Assembly (NCBI RefSeq): GCF_012641515.1
Contig: NZ_JABAHY010000007.1
Coordinates: forward strand, 24,933 to 88,932
Direction: 5' to 3'
Length of the DNA stretch: 64,000 bases
From: Nesterenkonia sedimenti
GTDB lineage: Bacteria; Actinomycetota; Actinomycetes; Actinomycetales; Micrococcaceae
This document shows positions 8,260 through 16,318 of the stretch, piece after piece; position 1 is the stretch's first letter; each line of letters begins with the position of its first letter. The translations under genes and the position numbers were made by a program. The notes below the pieces were generated by a model, which was not told where the DNA came from, ran no database searches, and saw only the letters and a list, made by a program, of their open reading frames with translations.

Positions 8260-9444
8260 TTATTCCTCCAGGAGAGCATCTACGAATGATTCGGTCTCAA
8301 ACGGGGCGAGGTCATCAGGTCCCTCGCCGAGACCGATGAGCTTGACCGGAACACCCAGCTGCTTCTGGATAGCGACGACGATACCGCCGCGTGCGGTGCC
8401 GTCCAGTTTGGTCAGCACGATGCCAGTGACATCGACAACCTCGGAGAAGACCTTGGCCTGGTTCAGGCCGTTCTGCCCGGTGGTGGCATCCAGCACCAGC
8501 AGGACTTCATCCACCTCGGACTTCTTCTCAATGACTCGCTTGACCTTGCCCAGCTCGTCCATGAGGTTGGCCTTGTTCTGCAGTCGCCCTGCAGTATCGA
8601 CCATCACCACGTCGTATTCGTCCTCGACAGCCTTATCCACGGCTTCAAAGGCCACCGATGCAGGATCAGCGCCCTCCACATCGGAGGAGATGGTCGGAAC
8701 GCCCACCCGGGAGCCCCAGGTGGTCAGCTGCTCAGCAGCAGCGGCACGGAAAGTATCGGCTGCACCGAGGATCACATCCTTGTCCTCGGCGACCATGACA
8801 CGGGCCAGCTTGCCCACAGTGGTGGTCTTACCGACACCATTGACGCCGACGACCAGCACCACCGAAGGGCGGCCGGGGGTATCGACATTAAGCTTGCGGT
8901 CGAACTCGGGGTCGACCAGCTTGATGAGCTCCTCGCGCAGCAGTGCCTTGACCCGCTCGGGGTCCTTGGAGCCTTCAACCTTGACCCGCTCACGCAGAGT
9001 TTCGACCAGCTCGAAGGTGGAATCAGCACCCAGATCGGCAGTCAGCAGGGTCTCTTCGATCTCATCCCAGACGTCGTCGTCGATCTTGTCCTGACTCAGC
9101 AGGGCCAGCAGGGATTTGCCAAAGATGTTGTTGGACTTCACCAGCCGGGCGCGCAGCCGCGCCAGACGGGTCCCCACCGGCTCCGGGGTCTCCAGTTCAG
9201 GCTCAGCGGTCTCCGGCTCGGCTACCGCATCCTCAGCCTCAACCTCGGGTCGGTCCGCAACCAGGGTGTCTGAACCCTCAGCCTCCGAATCCTCAGCGGC
9301 ACCAGGCGGAACCTCCTCACCAGTCGGAGCTGCAGTGGGCAAGTCCTGACCGGCGGCGGGCCGCCCCTTGACCAGGAACAGGCCCAGCAGGGACAGCAGA
9401 ACGACACCAAGGACAATGAACGTAATTAAGACACTGGTTTCCAC
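8260..9444 (-). CDS. ftsY: Signal recognition particle receptor FtsY
   Basis: A 394-residue GTPase that docks the SRP-ribosome complex at the membrane. An N-terminal hydrophobic helix (LITFIVLGVVLLSLLGLFLV) is followed by an acidic alanine/glutamate-rich A-domain and then the NG domain: VNGVGKTTTVGKLAR (G1), DTFRAAAAEQL, DTAGRLQNKANLM (G3), TKLDGTARGG (G4). An N-terminal anchor is usual for actinobacterial FtsY. The partner gene ffh lies 1.7 kb away in the opposite direction. Confidence 0.96.
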   Translation of the reverse strand: METSVLITFIVLGVVLLSLLGLFLVKGRPAAGQDLPTAAPTGEEVPPGAAEDSEAEGSDTLVADRPEVEAEDAVAEPETAEPELETPEPVGTRLARLRARLVKSNNIFGKSLLALLSQDKIDDDVWDEIEETLLTADLGADSTFELVETLRERVKVEGSKDPERVKALLREELIKLVDPEFDRKLNVDTPGRPSVVLVVGVNGVGKTTTVGKLARVMVAEDKDVILGAADTFRAAAAEQLTTWGSRVGVPTISSDVEGADPASVAFEAVDKAVEDEYDVVMVDTAGRLQNKANLMDELGKVKRVIEKKSEVDEVLLVLDATTGQNGLNQAKVFSEVVDVTGIVLTKLDGTARGGIVVAIQKQLGVPVKLIGLGEGPDDLAPFETESFVDALLEE

Positions 9445-9481
9445 GCTTCTCAGTCTCCCACACAGTCGTAGTTCGCCAAGG

Positions 9482-10420
9482 TCACCGCTTGAAGCGGCGG
9501 CGAATATTGTTCAGAGCGTTCTTCGCCTGCTGCGCGGCAGGGGAGACCCGGTCCTGAACCCGGTGGATGACACTGGATCCGGTCTCCTGGGCGAGGGCCT
9601 CTAAGCGCTCATGGGCGGAGTCGGCGCTCTCAGCGGCAGCCGTGATCGCTGACTCCAACTCCTCGATCCGCGCGTTCTGAGCAGAGATCCGGGCATCGCG
9701 CTCAGCCAGCTGGGCGGCCCGCTGCTCAGTGGCCTCCTTCAGCTGGGCCTCCAGCTCAGCCTGTTTGGTCTCCTGATCCTTCAGAGACCCGGAGATCTCC
9801 TCCAGAAGATTGACCAGCTGCTCCAGCTCAGCGGTGGTCGGGGTGGCATCCACCGTGGACTCCGCAGCGGTGACCCGCTCCTGCAGGGCCGCGTAGTCGA
9901 CCTCGCGGACCTCCTCCAGCCGGTTGTACACACTGCGCAGCTCCGCGACCAGATCCTGCTGATGTCCCAGCAGCGCGGTGACCACCTGCTGGGCATTGGT
10001 CCCGATATCGGTGGGGACCACGATCTCCTCGGGCTCCTCATCTTCGACGACGACGTCGTCGTCCTCGGACTCGTCCAGATCCTCCTCGGCGGGCAGAGCG
10101 GCCTCGGCAGCTGCCGGCTCCTCGGCCTCAGCTGGCTCTACTGGTTCCACTGGCTCCGGTGACTGCGGCTCAGATTCATCTGCCGGCTGGTCAGCTCCGG
10201 TGCTGGCAGTCTCTGCCGCGGGGGAGGGTACAGGCGCGGTGGCATCCTCGCTGGAGGACGGGTTTTGGGCCGCTGAAGCTTCTGGGATGGTGTCTTCGGG
10301 AACAGTGTCGAAGAGATCCTCATCCGAAAAATCAGCGGGCAGGCTGAAATCCTCCGGTGCTGGTGGGCGGCCCCCAGCAGGGCCCTGGTCCTCATCGCGG
10401 TGGTGAGTGTTCTCTGTCAT
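9482..10420 (-). CDS. Acidic coiled-coil protein of unknown function, ftsY-linked
   Basis: A 312-residue protein not recognised as a named family. Residues 1-140 are highly acidic and rich in proline, alanine, serine and glutamate. From about 145 to 270 it is heptad-rich coiled coil (ELEQLVNLLEEISGSLKDQE; ELEAQLKEATEQRAAQL). The extreme C-terminus is basic (NALNNIRRRFKR), which could contact membrane lipid or nucleic acid. No membrane segment is seen. It sits 37 bases upstream of ftsY on the same strand, so it is probably co-transcribed and might assist membrane targeting or envelope organisation (inference). Confidence 0.75.
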   Translation of the reverse strand: MTENTHHRDEDQGPAGGRPPAPEDFSLPADFSDEDLFDTVPEDTIPEASAAQNPSSSEDATAPVPSPAAETASTGADQPADESEPQSPEPVEPVEPAEAEEPAAAEAALPAEEDLDESEDDDVVVEDEEPEEIVVPTDIGTNAQQVVTALLGHQQDLVAELRSVYNRLEEVREVDYAALQERVTAAESTVDATPTTAELEQLVNLLEEISGSLKDQETKQAELEAQLKEATEQRAAQLAERDARISAQNARIEELESAITAAAESADSAHERLEALAQETGSSVIHRVQDRVSPAAQQAKNALNNIRRRFKR

Positions 10421-10455
10421 GCCTTCAGTGTCCCCTATGGCGATCTGATGATGTA

Positions 10456-10995
10456 CTACCTGCGGCCGAACAGGATGTCGCTGAAACTGCGCTTATGCCA
10501 AGGCGTCTTGGGCTTCGGCGCCCCCGGATGCTGACCGGTCTGCGGCGGGGCATCCTGTCCAGCACCCTGATCCTCACCGACCCGTGCCCGGTCGGCGGCC
10601 GGCCTGGCCGCCGGACGGGCAGCAGCAGCCCGAGCCTGGTTCTCCCGCTCAGCAATCCGAGCCGCCACCTCAGGCGGCACCGCGGCTTCACCGATATGGG
10701 CCGGAACCTGCAGGCTGCGCATGTCATGGGCAGAAAGAGTCATCAGCCCAGCAACCGGAAAGGTGTTCAGCTGCTCCACGAATTCGGCGCGCTGTCCATA
10801 GGAGGCACACCGAGCCCGGTGGGCGGCCGAAAGCGTGATCGGATTCTGTCCACCAGCCGAAACAGACAGGTCGGGATGCCCGCTGAGCGCCCGTCCAGCA
10901 GAGCGATGAGCACTCTCAGCGGTTCGCAGATACGCCAGGTGAGTCTGCAGGGCAGAGTGGATCACCGCGGCGTCGGCAGAGGCAGTTTGGCTCAC
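10456..10995 (-). CDS. Hypothetical protein, first gene of the ftsY block
   Basis: A 179-residue protein with no recognised family. The N-terminal ~120 residues are alanine/histidine-rich and probably helical (SALQTHLAYLRTAESAHRSA). They are followed by a low-complexity linker of alanine, arginine and proline and a short conserved-looking tail (PKPKTPWHKRSFSDILFGRR). Start is GTG at 10995; the next gene begins 35 bases after its stop. It diverges from ffh across a 118-bp gap that should hold both promoters. Confidence 0.65.
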   Translation of the reverse strand: MSQTASADAAVIHSALQTHLAYLRTAESAHRSAGRALSGHPDLSVSAGGQNPITLSAAHRARCASYGQRAEFVEQLNTFPVAGLMTLSAHDMRSLQVPAHIGEAAVPPEVAARIAERENQARAAAARPAARPAADRARVGEDQGAGQDAPPQTGQHPGAPKPKTPWHKRSFSDILFGRR

Positions 10996-11113
10996 ATTGT
11001 TACTCTAGAGCTTTGGCAGTTAACCGTCTGGTGTCAGCTTCAAGCTGGGGCTGAACACCGGCGGTGCGAAGAAGACTTCAAACTAGACGAGTCACTAAGG
11101 AAGCACACCAGAC

Positions 11114-12715
11114 GTGTTTAATTCCCTCTCCGACCGCCTCACAGCGACGTTTAAGAACCTCCGCGGCAAGGGTCGCCTCACTGAGGCAGATATCGACGGC
11201 ACCGCCCGCGAGATCCGCCGGGCGCTGCTCGATGCCGATGTTGCCGTGCCCGTGGTCCGCGAGTTCATCGCCCGGATCAAAGCACGCGCGCTGGGCGCCG
11301 AGGTTTCCGGGGCGCTGAACCCCGGCCAGCAGGTGGTCAAGATCGTCAACGAGGAGCTGGTGGGCATCCTCGGCGGCCAGACCCGCGAACTGCAGCTGGC
11401 CAAGCAGCCGCCGACCATCATCATGCTCGCTGGTCTTCAGGGTGCCGGTAAGACCACCCTGGCCGGCAAGCTGGCCAACCACCTCAAGAGCAAGGGCCAC
11501 GCCCCACTGCTGGTGGCCTGTGACCTCCAGCGCCCCAATGCGGTCAAACAGCTCCAGGTCGGCGGTGAGCGCGCCGGAGTTCCGGTCTACGCCCCGCATC
11601 CTGGCGTCAGCTCCGAGGCCGAGGTGCCCACCGGTGATCCAGTTGCCGTGGCCCGCGACGGTGTCGGCACCGCCCGGGAGAAGCTCCACGATGTGGTCAT
11701 CATCGATACCGCAGGCCGCCTGGGTGTCGACCAAGAGCTGATGGCCCAGGCTGCCAATATCAAGGCCGCCGTCGGCGCTCACGAGACCCTGTTCGTCATC
11801 GACGCGATGATCGGCCAGGACGCGGTCAACACCGCCCAGGCCTTCAACGAAGGTGTGGACTTCACCGGCGTGGTGCTCACCAAGCTCGACGGCGACGCCC
11901 GCGGTGGTGCTGCCCTCTCAGTCGCGCAGGTGACCGGCAAACCGGTGATGTATGCCTCCACCGGTGAGGGCCTGAAGGACTTCGAAGTCTTCCACCCCGA
12001 CCGGATGGCCAAGCGGATCCTGGATATGGGCGACATCCTCAGCCTCATCGAGCAGGCCGAGGCCAACTGGGATAAGGCCGAAGCGGCCAAAATGGCCAAG
12101 AAGTTCGCCGACCAGGAGGACTTCACCCTCGAAGACTTCCGCGCCCAGATGCAGCAGATCAAGAAGATGGGCTCGATGAAGAAGCTGCTGGGCATGATGC
12201 CCGGAGCTGCCGGTATGCGCCAGCAGCTCGAGCAGTTCGACGACTCCCAGCTGGACCGGGTCGAGGCGATCATCAACTCGATGACCCCGCATGAGCGCAA
12301 TGCTCCGAAGATCATCAACGGCTCACGCCGTGCCCGTATCGCTAAGGGCTCCGGTGTCCACGTCTCCGAGGTCAACCAGCTGCTGGAGCGCTTCGGGCAG
12401 GCCGCGAAGATGATGAAGAAGATGGCCGGTGGCGGCGGCATGCCAGGTGGTATGCCGGGAATGCCCGGTGGCGGAATGCCCGGCATGCCCCCAGGGATGG
12501 GCGGTGCCGGTGGCGGCAAGAAGAAAAAGGGCGGCAAACCCAAGAAGCAGAAGGGCAAGTCCGGCAACCCCGCTAAGGCGGCCCAGCAGGCTCGCGAGGC
12601 TGAGCAGCGCAGGGCGCAGAAGCAGATGGACGGAGCCAGCTTCGGCGCCGGAGCCAAGGACTTCGACCCGGAGAAGCTCGACCTGCCCAGCGGCTTCGAG
12701 AAGTACCTCAAGTAG
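11114..12715 (+). CDS. ffh: Signal recognition particle protein Ffh (SRP54)
   Basis: A 533-residue GTPase that binds signal peptides and SRP RNA. N domain at 1-95, G domain from GLQGAGKTTLAGKLANHL (about 107) through DLQRPNAVKQLQ, DTAGRLGVDQELM and TKLDGDARGGAAL, and a methionine-rich M domain (KKMGSMKKLLGMMPGAAGMR; RRARIAKGSGVHVSEVNQLL). The C-terminus carries a Gly-Met-Pro repeat and a lysine-rich stretch, a common actinobacterial extension. Start is GTG at 11114; AAGGA lies rather far upstream. Confidence 0.96.
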   Translation: MFNSLSDRLTATFKNLRGKGRLTEADIDGTAREIRRALLDADVAVPVVREFIARIKARALGAEVSGALNPGQQVVKIVNEELVGILGGQTRELQLAKQPPTIIMLAGLQGAGKTTLAGKLANHLKSKGHAPLLVACDLQRPNAVKQLQVGGERAGVPVYAPHPGVSSEAEVPTGDPVAVARDGVGTAREKLHDVVIIDTAGRLGVDQELMAQAANIKAAVGAHETLFVIDAMIGQDAVNTAQAFNEGVDFTGVVLTKLDGDARGGAALSVAQVTGKPVMYASTGEGLKDFEVFHPDRMAKRILDMGDILSLIEQAEANWDKAEAAKMAKKFADQEDFTLEDFRAQMQQIKKMGSMKKLLGMMPGAAGMRQQLEQFDDSQLDRVEAIINSMTPHERNAPKIINGSRRARIAKGSGVHVSEVNQLLERFGQAAKMMKKMAGGGGMPGGMPGMPGGGMPGMPPGMGGAGGGKKKKGGKPKKQKGKSGNPAKAAQQAREAEQRRAQKQMDGASFGAGAKDFDPEKLDLPSGFEKYLK

Positions 12716-12720
12716 ACGTC

Positions 12721-12832
12721 TGCGGTGGGTCGCAGCCCCGACACCGGAGGATCCCTTGTGAGGAGCCGACTCCGCCGAAGGCGGATCGGCGAGTGAAGGA
12801 GGAGGTGTCGGGCCGGAGGGGCACCCACCGCA
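12721..12832 (+). repeat. Structured repeat element downstream of ffh (copy 1)
   Basis: A 112-nt element of nested helices: a 10-bp outer stem (12721-12730 with 12823-12832), a 9-bp middle stem CCCGACACC with GGTGTCGGG (12737-12745/12804-12812), and an inner stem GCCGA-CT-CCGCC-GAA-GGCGG-A-TCGGC (12765-12790). Its last 27 bases (12805-12831) recur with one mismatch after pyrD at 51083-51109. It starts 5 bases after the ffh stop, so it may be a transcript 3'-end or processing signal. The purine-rich strands of the internal loop resemble ribosome-binding sequences. Confidence 0.6.
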
Positions 12833-13007
12833 ACATGCGATACTTCCGTTTATCTGGCAGAATAGGCAGGTACTTTGCTCAGGTTCGGCGGGCACCCTCT
12901 ACTCTCGCTGATCTGACCAACGTTCAGCGCACCTGCACCAGCTGTTTGCATACCCCCACGCAGCGGATGAGTGCGCACCCCAAGACATAACAGGAGAAAC
13001 CACACAA
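12833..13007 (+). promoter_or_regulatory. Upstream region of the rpsP operon
   Basis: 175 bases between the structured repeat and rpsP contain no gene. They presumably carry the rpsP promoter and leader; AGGAGA lies shortly before the GTG start. No promoter hexamers could be placed with confidence. Confidence 0.35.
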
Positions 13008-13442
13008 GTGGCAGTCAAGATTCGTCTGAAGCGTATGGGCAAGAAGTTTGCCCCCCAGTACCGCGTTGTTGTTGCCGACTCCCGCGCCAAGCGCGACGGT
13101 AAGAACATCGAGGAGATCGGCAAGTACCACCCCACCGAGGAGCCCTCGTTCATCGAGATCAACTCCGAGCGGGCACAGTACTGGCTCTCCGTGGGCGCTC
13201 AGCCCACCGAGCAGGTCAAGGCACTGCTTAACGTCACCGGTGACTGGCAGAAGTTCAAGGGCATCGACGGCGCCGAGGGCACTCTGAAGACTAAGGCCCC
13301 CAAGGAGGAGTTCACCGCTCCCTCCAAGGGATCGGTCATCGTTGAGAAGTCCGAGGAGCCCGCCAAGGAAGAGGCTCCCGCTGAGGAAGCAGCCGCCGAG
13401 GCTCCGGCCGAGGAAGCTGCTGAGGAGAACACCGAGGCATGA
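13008..13442 (+). CDS. rpsP: 30S ribosomal protein S16
   Basis: A 144-residue protein. The first ~80 residues ([37 protein letters not shown]) are the S16 fold that helps assemble the 30S 5' domain. The remaining ~55 residues are a low-complexity Ala/Glu/Pro extension, common in Actinobacteria and absent from the shorter E. coli protein. Start is GTG at 13008 with AGGAGA upstream. The stop overlaps khpA (ATGA), beginning the rpsP-khpA-rimM-trmD operon. Confidence 0.97.
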   Translation: MAVKIRLKRMGKKFAPQYRVVVADSRAKRDGKNIEEIGKYHPTEEPSFIEINSERAQYWLSVGAQPTEQVKALLNVTGDWQKFKGIDGAEGTLKTKAPKEEFTAPSKGSVIVEKSEEPAKEEAPAEEAAAEAPAEEAAEENTEA

Positions 13443-13696
13443 GCACCGACGCTGCGCTCACTGACGCACTAGAGCACCTGGTCCGCGGGATCGTCGACTC
13501 CCCGGAGGAGGTCGATGTCCGCCGCAAGAACGGCCGACGCTACGACACCCTCCAGGTTCGGGTCGACCCCGAGGACCTCGGCCGGGTCATCGGCCGGGCC
13601 GGCCGGACCGCCAAGGCTCTGCGTACTGTGGTCGCAGCACTGCCCGGCGGCCATGACGTCCGGGTAGACGTGGTCGACACCGACCGTCGTCGCTGA
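13439..13696 (+). CDS. khpA: KH-domain RNA-binding protein KhpA
   Basis: An 85-residue single KH-domain protein with the GXXG loop as [16 protein letters not shown]. The family pairs with KhpB/Jag to bind RNA and influences cell division and translation in Gram-positives. The ATG overlaps the rpsP stop by 4 bases; rimM follows after 7 bases, so translation is probably coupled. The position between rpsP and rimM is the standard one. Confidence 0.92.
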   Translation: MSTDAALTDALEHLVRGIVDSPEEVDVRRKNGRRYDTLQVRVDPEDLGRVIGRAGRTAKALRTVVAALPGGHDVRVDVVDTDRRR

Positions 13697-13703
13697 AAAA
13701 CCA

Positions 13704-14225
13704 ATGGAAGCCCTGCGCGTAGCGCGCATCGGCAAACCCCACGGCATCCGTGGGGAGGTCACCGTCCAGCTCTACACCGATGAGCCGGAGGCGCGCCTCT
13801 CCCCGGGTGCCGTTGTGGTTCGTGAGCCCGGAACTGAGACCCAGGACCAGGCCACCACCCCGCTGACCATCACCTCCCAGCGGTGGAATAAAAAGATCTG
13901 CCTCCTCGGATTCGAGGAGATTCCCGACCGGAACGCGGCCGAGGCTCTGCGTGGAACCACCCTCTTTGTGGAGACTCCAGAGACCGCTGAGGGTGAGGAT
14001 GAGTGGTACTCCCACGAGCTGGAGGGTCTGAGCTGTGTGGACGAGACCGGTGAGCAGCTCGGCGTCGTCGTCGAACTTGTCACCGGCCCCGCCCAGGACC
14101 TCCTGGTAGTCCGTACCCCCGCCGGCGAGGAAGTCATGGTTCCCTTTGTGGAGGAACTGGTGCCCGGCATCGACCCCGAGGCCGGACAGATCACCCTGCG
14201 CCCACCCGAGGGGCTCTTCCCATGA
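13704..14225 (+). CDS. rimM: Ribosome maturation factor RimM
   Basis: A 173-residue protein that binds S19 and assists maturation of the 30S head. N-terminal RimM beta-barrel (ALRVARIGKPHGIRGEVTVQ; ALRGTTLFV) and C-terminal PRC barrel (VVELVTGPAQDLLVVRTPAG; VPFVEELVPGIDPEAGQITL) are both present and full length. Confidence 0.95.
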   Translation: MEALRVARIGKPHGIRGEVTVQLYTDEPEARLSPGAVVVREPGTETQDQATTPLTITSQRWNKKICLLGFEEIPDRNAAEALRGTTLFVETPETAEGEDEWYSHELEGLSCVDETGEQLGVVVELVTGPAQDLLVVRTPAGEEVMVPFVEELVPGIDPEAGQITLRPPEGLFP

Positions 14226-14240
14226 TCCGCTTCCCGATTA

Positions 14241-14320
14241 TGCATAGACCTGTTGACTCTGCAGAGTGGTATAGCTCTATGCAGAGTCAACAACTCTCTG
14301 AAGATCAGTGAGGAGTGGGA
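14241..14320 (+). promoter_or_regulatory. Mutually exclusive hairpins ahead of trmD
   Basis: Two perfect hairpins share bases 14280-14283. Hairpin 1 pairs TGCATAGA (14241-14248) with TCTATGCA (14276-14283). Hairpin 2 pairs TGTTGACTCTGCA (14251-14263) with TGCAGAGTCAACA (14280-14292). The region also holds the palindromes ACTCTGCAGAGT (14256-14267) and AGAGT-CAACA-ACTCT. The trmD ribosome-binding site GAGGAG follows at about 14310. It could be a cis-acting RNA switch, an RNase site or a protein operator; function is not established. Confidence 0.5.
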
Positions 14321-14321
14321 T

Positions 14322-15050
14322 ATGCGGATTGACCTGATCTCCATCTTTCCGGAGTTCTTCGAGGTCCTTGACCTCTCCCTGATCGGCCGGGCCCAGCAGG
14401 ACCAACTGCTGCAGATCAACCGGCATAACCTGCGGGACTTCACCAACGATAAGCACCGCACCGTGGACTCACCTCCAGCCGGAGGCGGAGCCGGCATGGT
14501 CATGAAGCCCGAACCGTGGGCGAAGGCCCTGGAATCGGTGCTCGAAGGCGCCGAGGCCGCAGAGAGCAAGCCCACCCTGATTATCCCCACCCCCTCCGGT
14601 GACGTCTTCACCCAGGCCCATGCCGAGGAACTGGCCACCCACCAGCACCTTGTCTTCGCGCCCGGGCGGTTCGAAGGCATCGATGAGCGGGTCACCGACT
14701 GGGCTGCAGAACACTTCAACCTGCGCCGGCTGAGCATCGGCGACTACGTCCTCAACGGGGGAGAGGTCGCCACAGTAGTCATGGTCGAGGCGATCACCCG
14801 GCTGATCCCCGGCGTCATCGGCAACGATGCCTCCCTCCAAGAGGAATCCCATACCGACGGGCTGCTGGAATACCCCGTCTACACCAAACCGGCTGAATGG
14901 CGCGGCCACCAGATCCCCGAGGTCCTGCTCTCAGGAAACCACGCAAAAATCGACCAGTGGCGTCAGGAACAGGCAGAGTCGCGGACCAAACGCATCCGCC
15001 CCGACCTCTGGGCCCGCCGTCTGGTGGCAAAGCGGACCCAGAGCGAGTAA
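14322..15050 (+). CDS. trmD: tRNA (guanine-N1)-methyltransferase TrmD
   Basis: A 242-residue SPOUT methyltransferase making m1G37 in tRNAs from S-adenosylmethionine. [20 protein letters not shown] is the canonical N-terminus, and the trefoil-knot motifs [15 protein letters not shown] and [14 protein letters not shown] are intact. The start is the ATG at 14322, preceded at 7 bases by GAGGAG; the frame stays open further upstream but that stretch is the hairpin region, not family sequence. Confidence 0.96.
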   Translation: MRIDLISIFPEFFEVLDLSLIGRAQQDQLLQINRHNLRDFTNDKHRTVDSPPAGGGAGMVMKPEPWAKALESVLEGAEAAESKPTLIIPTPSGDVFTQAHAEELATHQHLVFAPGRFEGIDERVTDWAAEHFNLRRLSIGDYVLNGGEVATVVMVEAITRLIPGVIGNDASLQEESHTDGLLEYPVYTKPAEWRGHQIPEVLLSGNHAKIDQWRQEQAESRTKRIRPDLWARRLVAKRTQSE

Positions 15051-15053
15051 GAT
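15025..15053 (+). promoter_or_regulatory. Candidate promoter for rplS
   Basis: TGGCAA and TAAGAT separated by exactly 17 bases at the 3' end of trmD, giving a leader of about 190 bases before rplS. Spacing and hexamers fit a housekeeping sigma factor; unproven. Confidence 0.35.
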
Positions 15054-15250
15054 ATACAGCTGTGCCTGCTGGGCGCCGACTCTGCCATAGGGGATAGGTG
15101 CCGTACAGACAGGCCCCGGATACCGCGGCCCACCGCCCGGACCGGATACAAGCCTTAAGACCAGCACCGCCAACGCCCACCGGCGCATCAGGCGGTCCGG
15201 GTCCCTGACATCGAGGTGTTGACCTGTGGCAGCGCCTGCGAAGGAGAACA

Positions 15251-15649
15251 ATGCAGAAGCTCGATTTCGTCGACGCAGCAAACCTGCGCAATGACGTCCC
15301 CGATTTCGCCCCCGGTGACACCGTGAACGTTCACGTGAACATCGTTGAGGGTAAGACCACCCGTGTCCAGGTGTTCAAGGGCTATGTGCTCGGCCGCCAG
15401 GGCGGCGGTGTCCGCGAGACCTTCACCGTGCGCAAGGTGTCCTTCGGTGTCGGCGTGGAGCGTACCTTCCCGGTGCACTCCCCGGTGATCGAGAAGATCG
15501 AGGTCGTCGCCCGCGGTGACGTCCGCCGCGCCAAGCTGTACTACATGCGCGACCGCCACGGTAAGGCAGCCCGCATCAAGGAGAAGCGTGAGTCCCAGGT
15601 GGCTCGCGCCCTGGGTAAGGATGTTGAGGAAACCGTCGAGGCTTCCTAA
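15251..15649 (+). CDS. rplS: 50S ribosomal protein L19
   Basis: A 132-residue protein at the 30S-50S interface. The L19 signatures [20 protein letters not shown] and [17 protein letters not shown] are present. GAAGGAG precedes the ATG. The 200-base leader after trmD contains no gene. Confidence 0.97.
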   Translation: MQKLDFVDAANLRNDVPDFAPGDTVNVHVNIVEGKTTRVQVFKGYVLGRQGGGVRETFTVRKVSFGVGVERTFPVHSPVIEKIEVVARGDVRRAKLYYMRDRHGKAARIKEKRESQVARALGKDVEETVEAS

Positions 15650-15673
15650 CCTCCTCGCATACCCACATACGCT

Positions 15674-16318
15674 GTGACACGACGCCGACGCTGGATTATC
15701 AGTGTCGGCGTCGTTGTCGTATTAGCTCTGGTGATCAGCACACTGGTGCGGGTCTACGCGGTGGATATCTACACCGTGAACCAGGAATCCATGGAACCCA
15801 CCCTCGGGGACGGGGAACGAGTCCTGGTCGCCAAGTCCTACCCCGAGGAGGATGAACCCGCCCGTGGGGACATCGTCATCTTCGATGGCGAAGGGTCCTT
15901 CACCCCCTACCGCGGCGGCCCCAGTCTTGAACGGGCCCTGGAGAGGGCCGGGCACTGGATCGGCATCGGCTCACCCCCAGATGTCTACGTCAAACGGGTC
16001 ATCGGTATCGGCGGCGACCGGGTCGTCTGCTGTGATGACCAGGGACAGATGAGCGTCAACGGTGAACCCCTGGACGAGGATTACCTTGCCGAAAGCCCCA
16101 GCCCGGACACACCAGCATCTGAGCTCAGTTTTGAGGCTGAGGTCCCGGAGGGCAGAATCTGGGTGATGGGCGATAATCGGGAGGACTCCGTAGACTCCCG
16201 TGCGCTGCTGGGCGCCCCCGGCGGCGGTATGATCAGCCAGGAGCGCATCATCGGGGAAGTGACCCAAGTGGTCTGGCCCTGGGGTGATCGGCGCGATATC
16301 GAAGGAGGCAGGCAGTGA
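15674..16318 (+). CDS. lepB: Signal peptidase I (first of two)
   Basis: A 214-residue membrane serine protease that cleaves signal peptides. One N-terminal transmembrane helix (IISVGVVVVLALVISTLVRV) is followed by box B with the catalytic serine (NQESMEPTLGDGERV, Ser39), the lysine base (VYVKRVIGIGGDRV, Lys107) and box E (MGDNREDSVDSR). Start is GTG at 15674. The stop overlaps the second copy by 4 bases. The two share the Lys-box pattern but differ strongly outside, so the duplication is old. Confidence 0.93.
   Translation: MTRRRRWIISVGVVVVLALVISTLVRVYAVDIYTVNQESMEPTLGDGERVLVAKSYPEEDEPARGDIVIFDGEGSFTPYRGGPSLERALERAGHWIGIGSPPDVYVKRVIGIGGDRVVCCDDQGQMSVNGEPLDEDYLAESPSPDTPASELSFEAEVPEGRIWVMGDNREDSVDSRALLGAPGGGMISQERIIGEVTQVVWPWGDRRDIEGGRQ

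Noticed and set aside
14253..14321. Longer trmD start
   Set aside because: The extension lies in the hairpin region, lacks family similarity, and GAGGAG points to the ATG at 14322.
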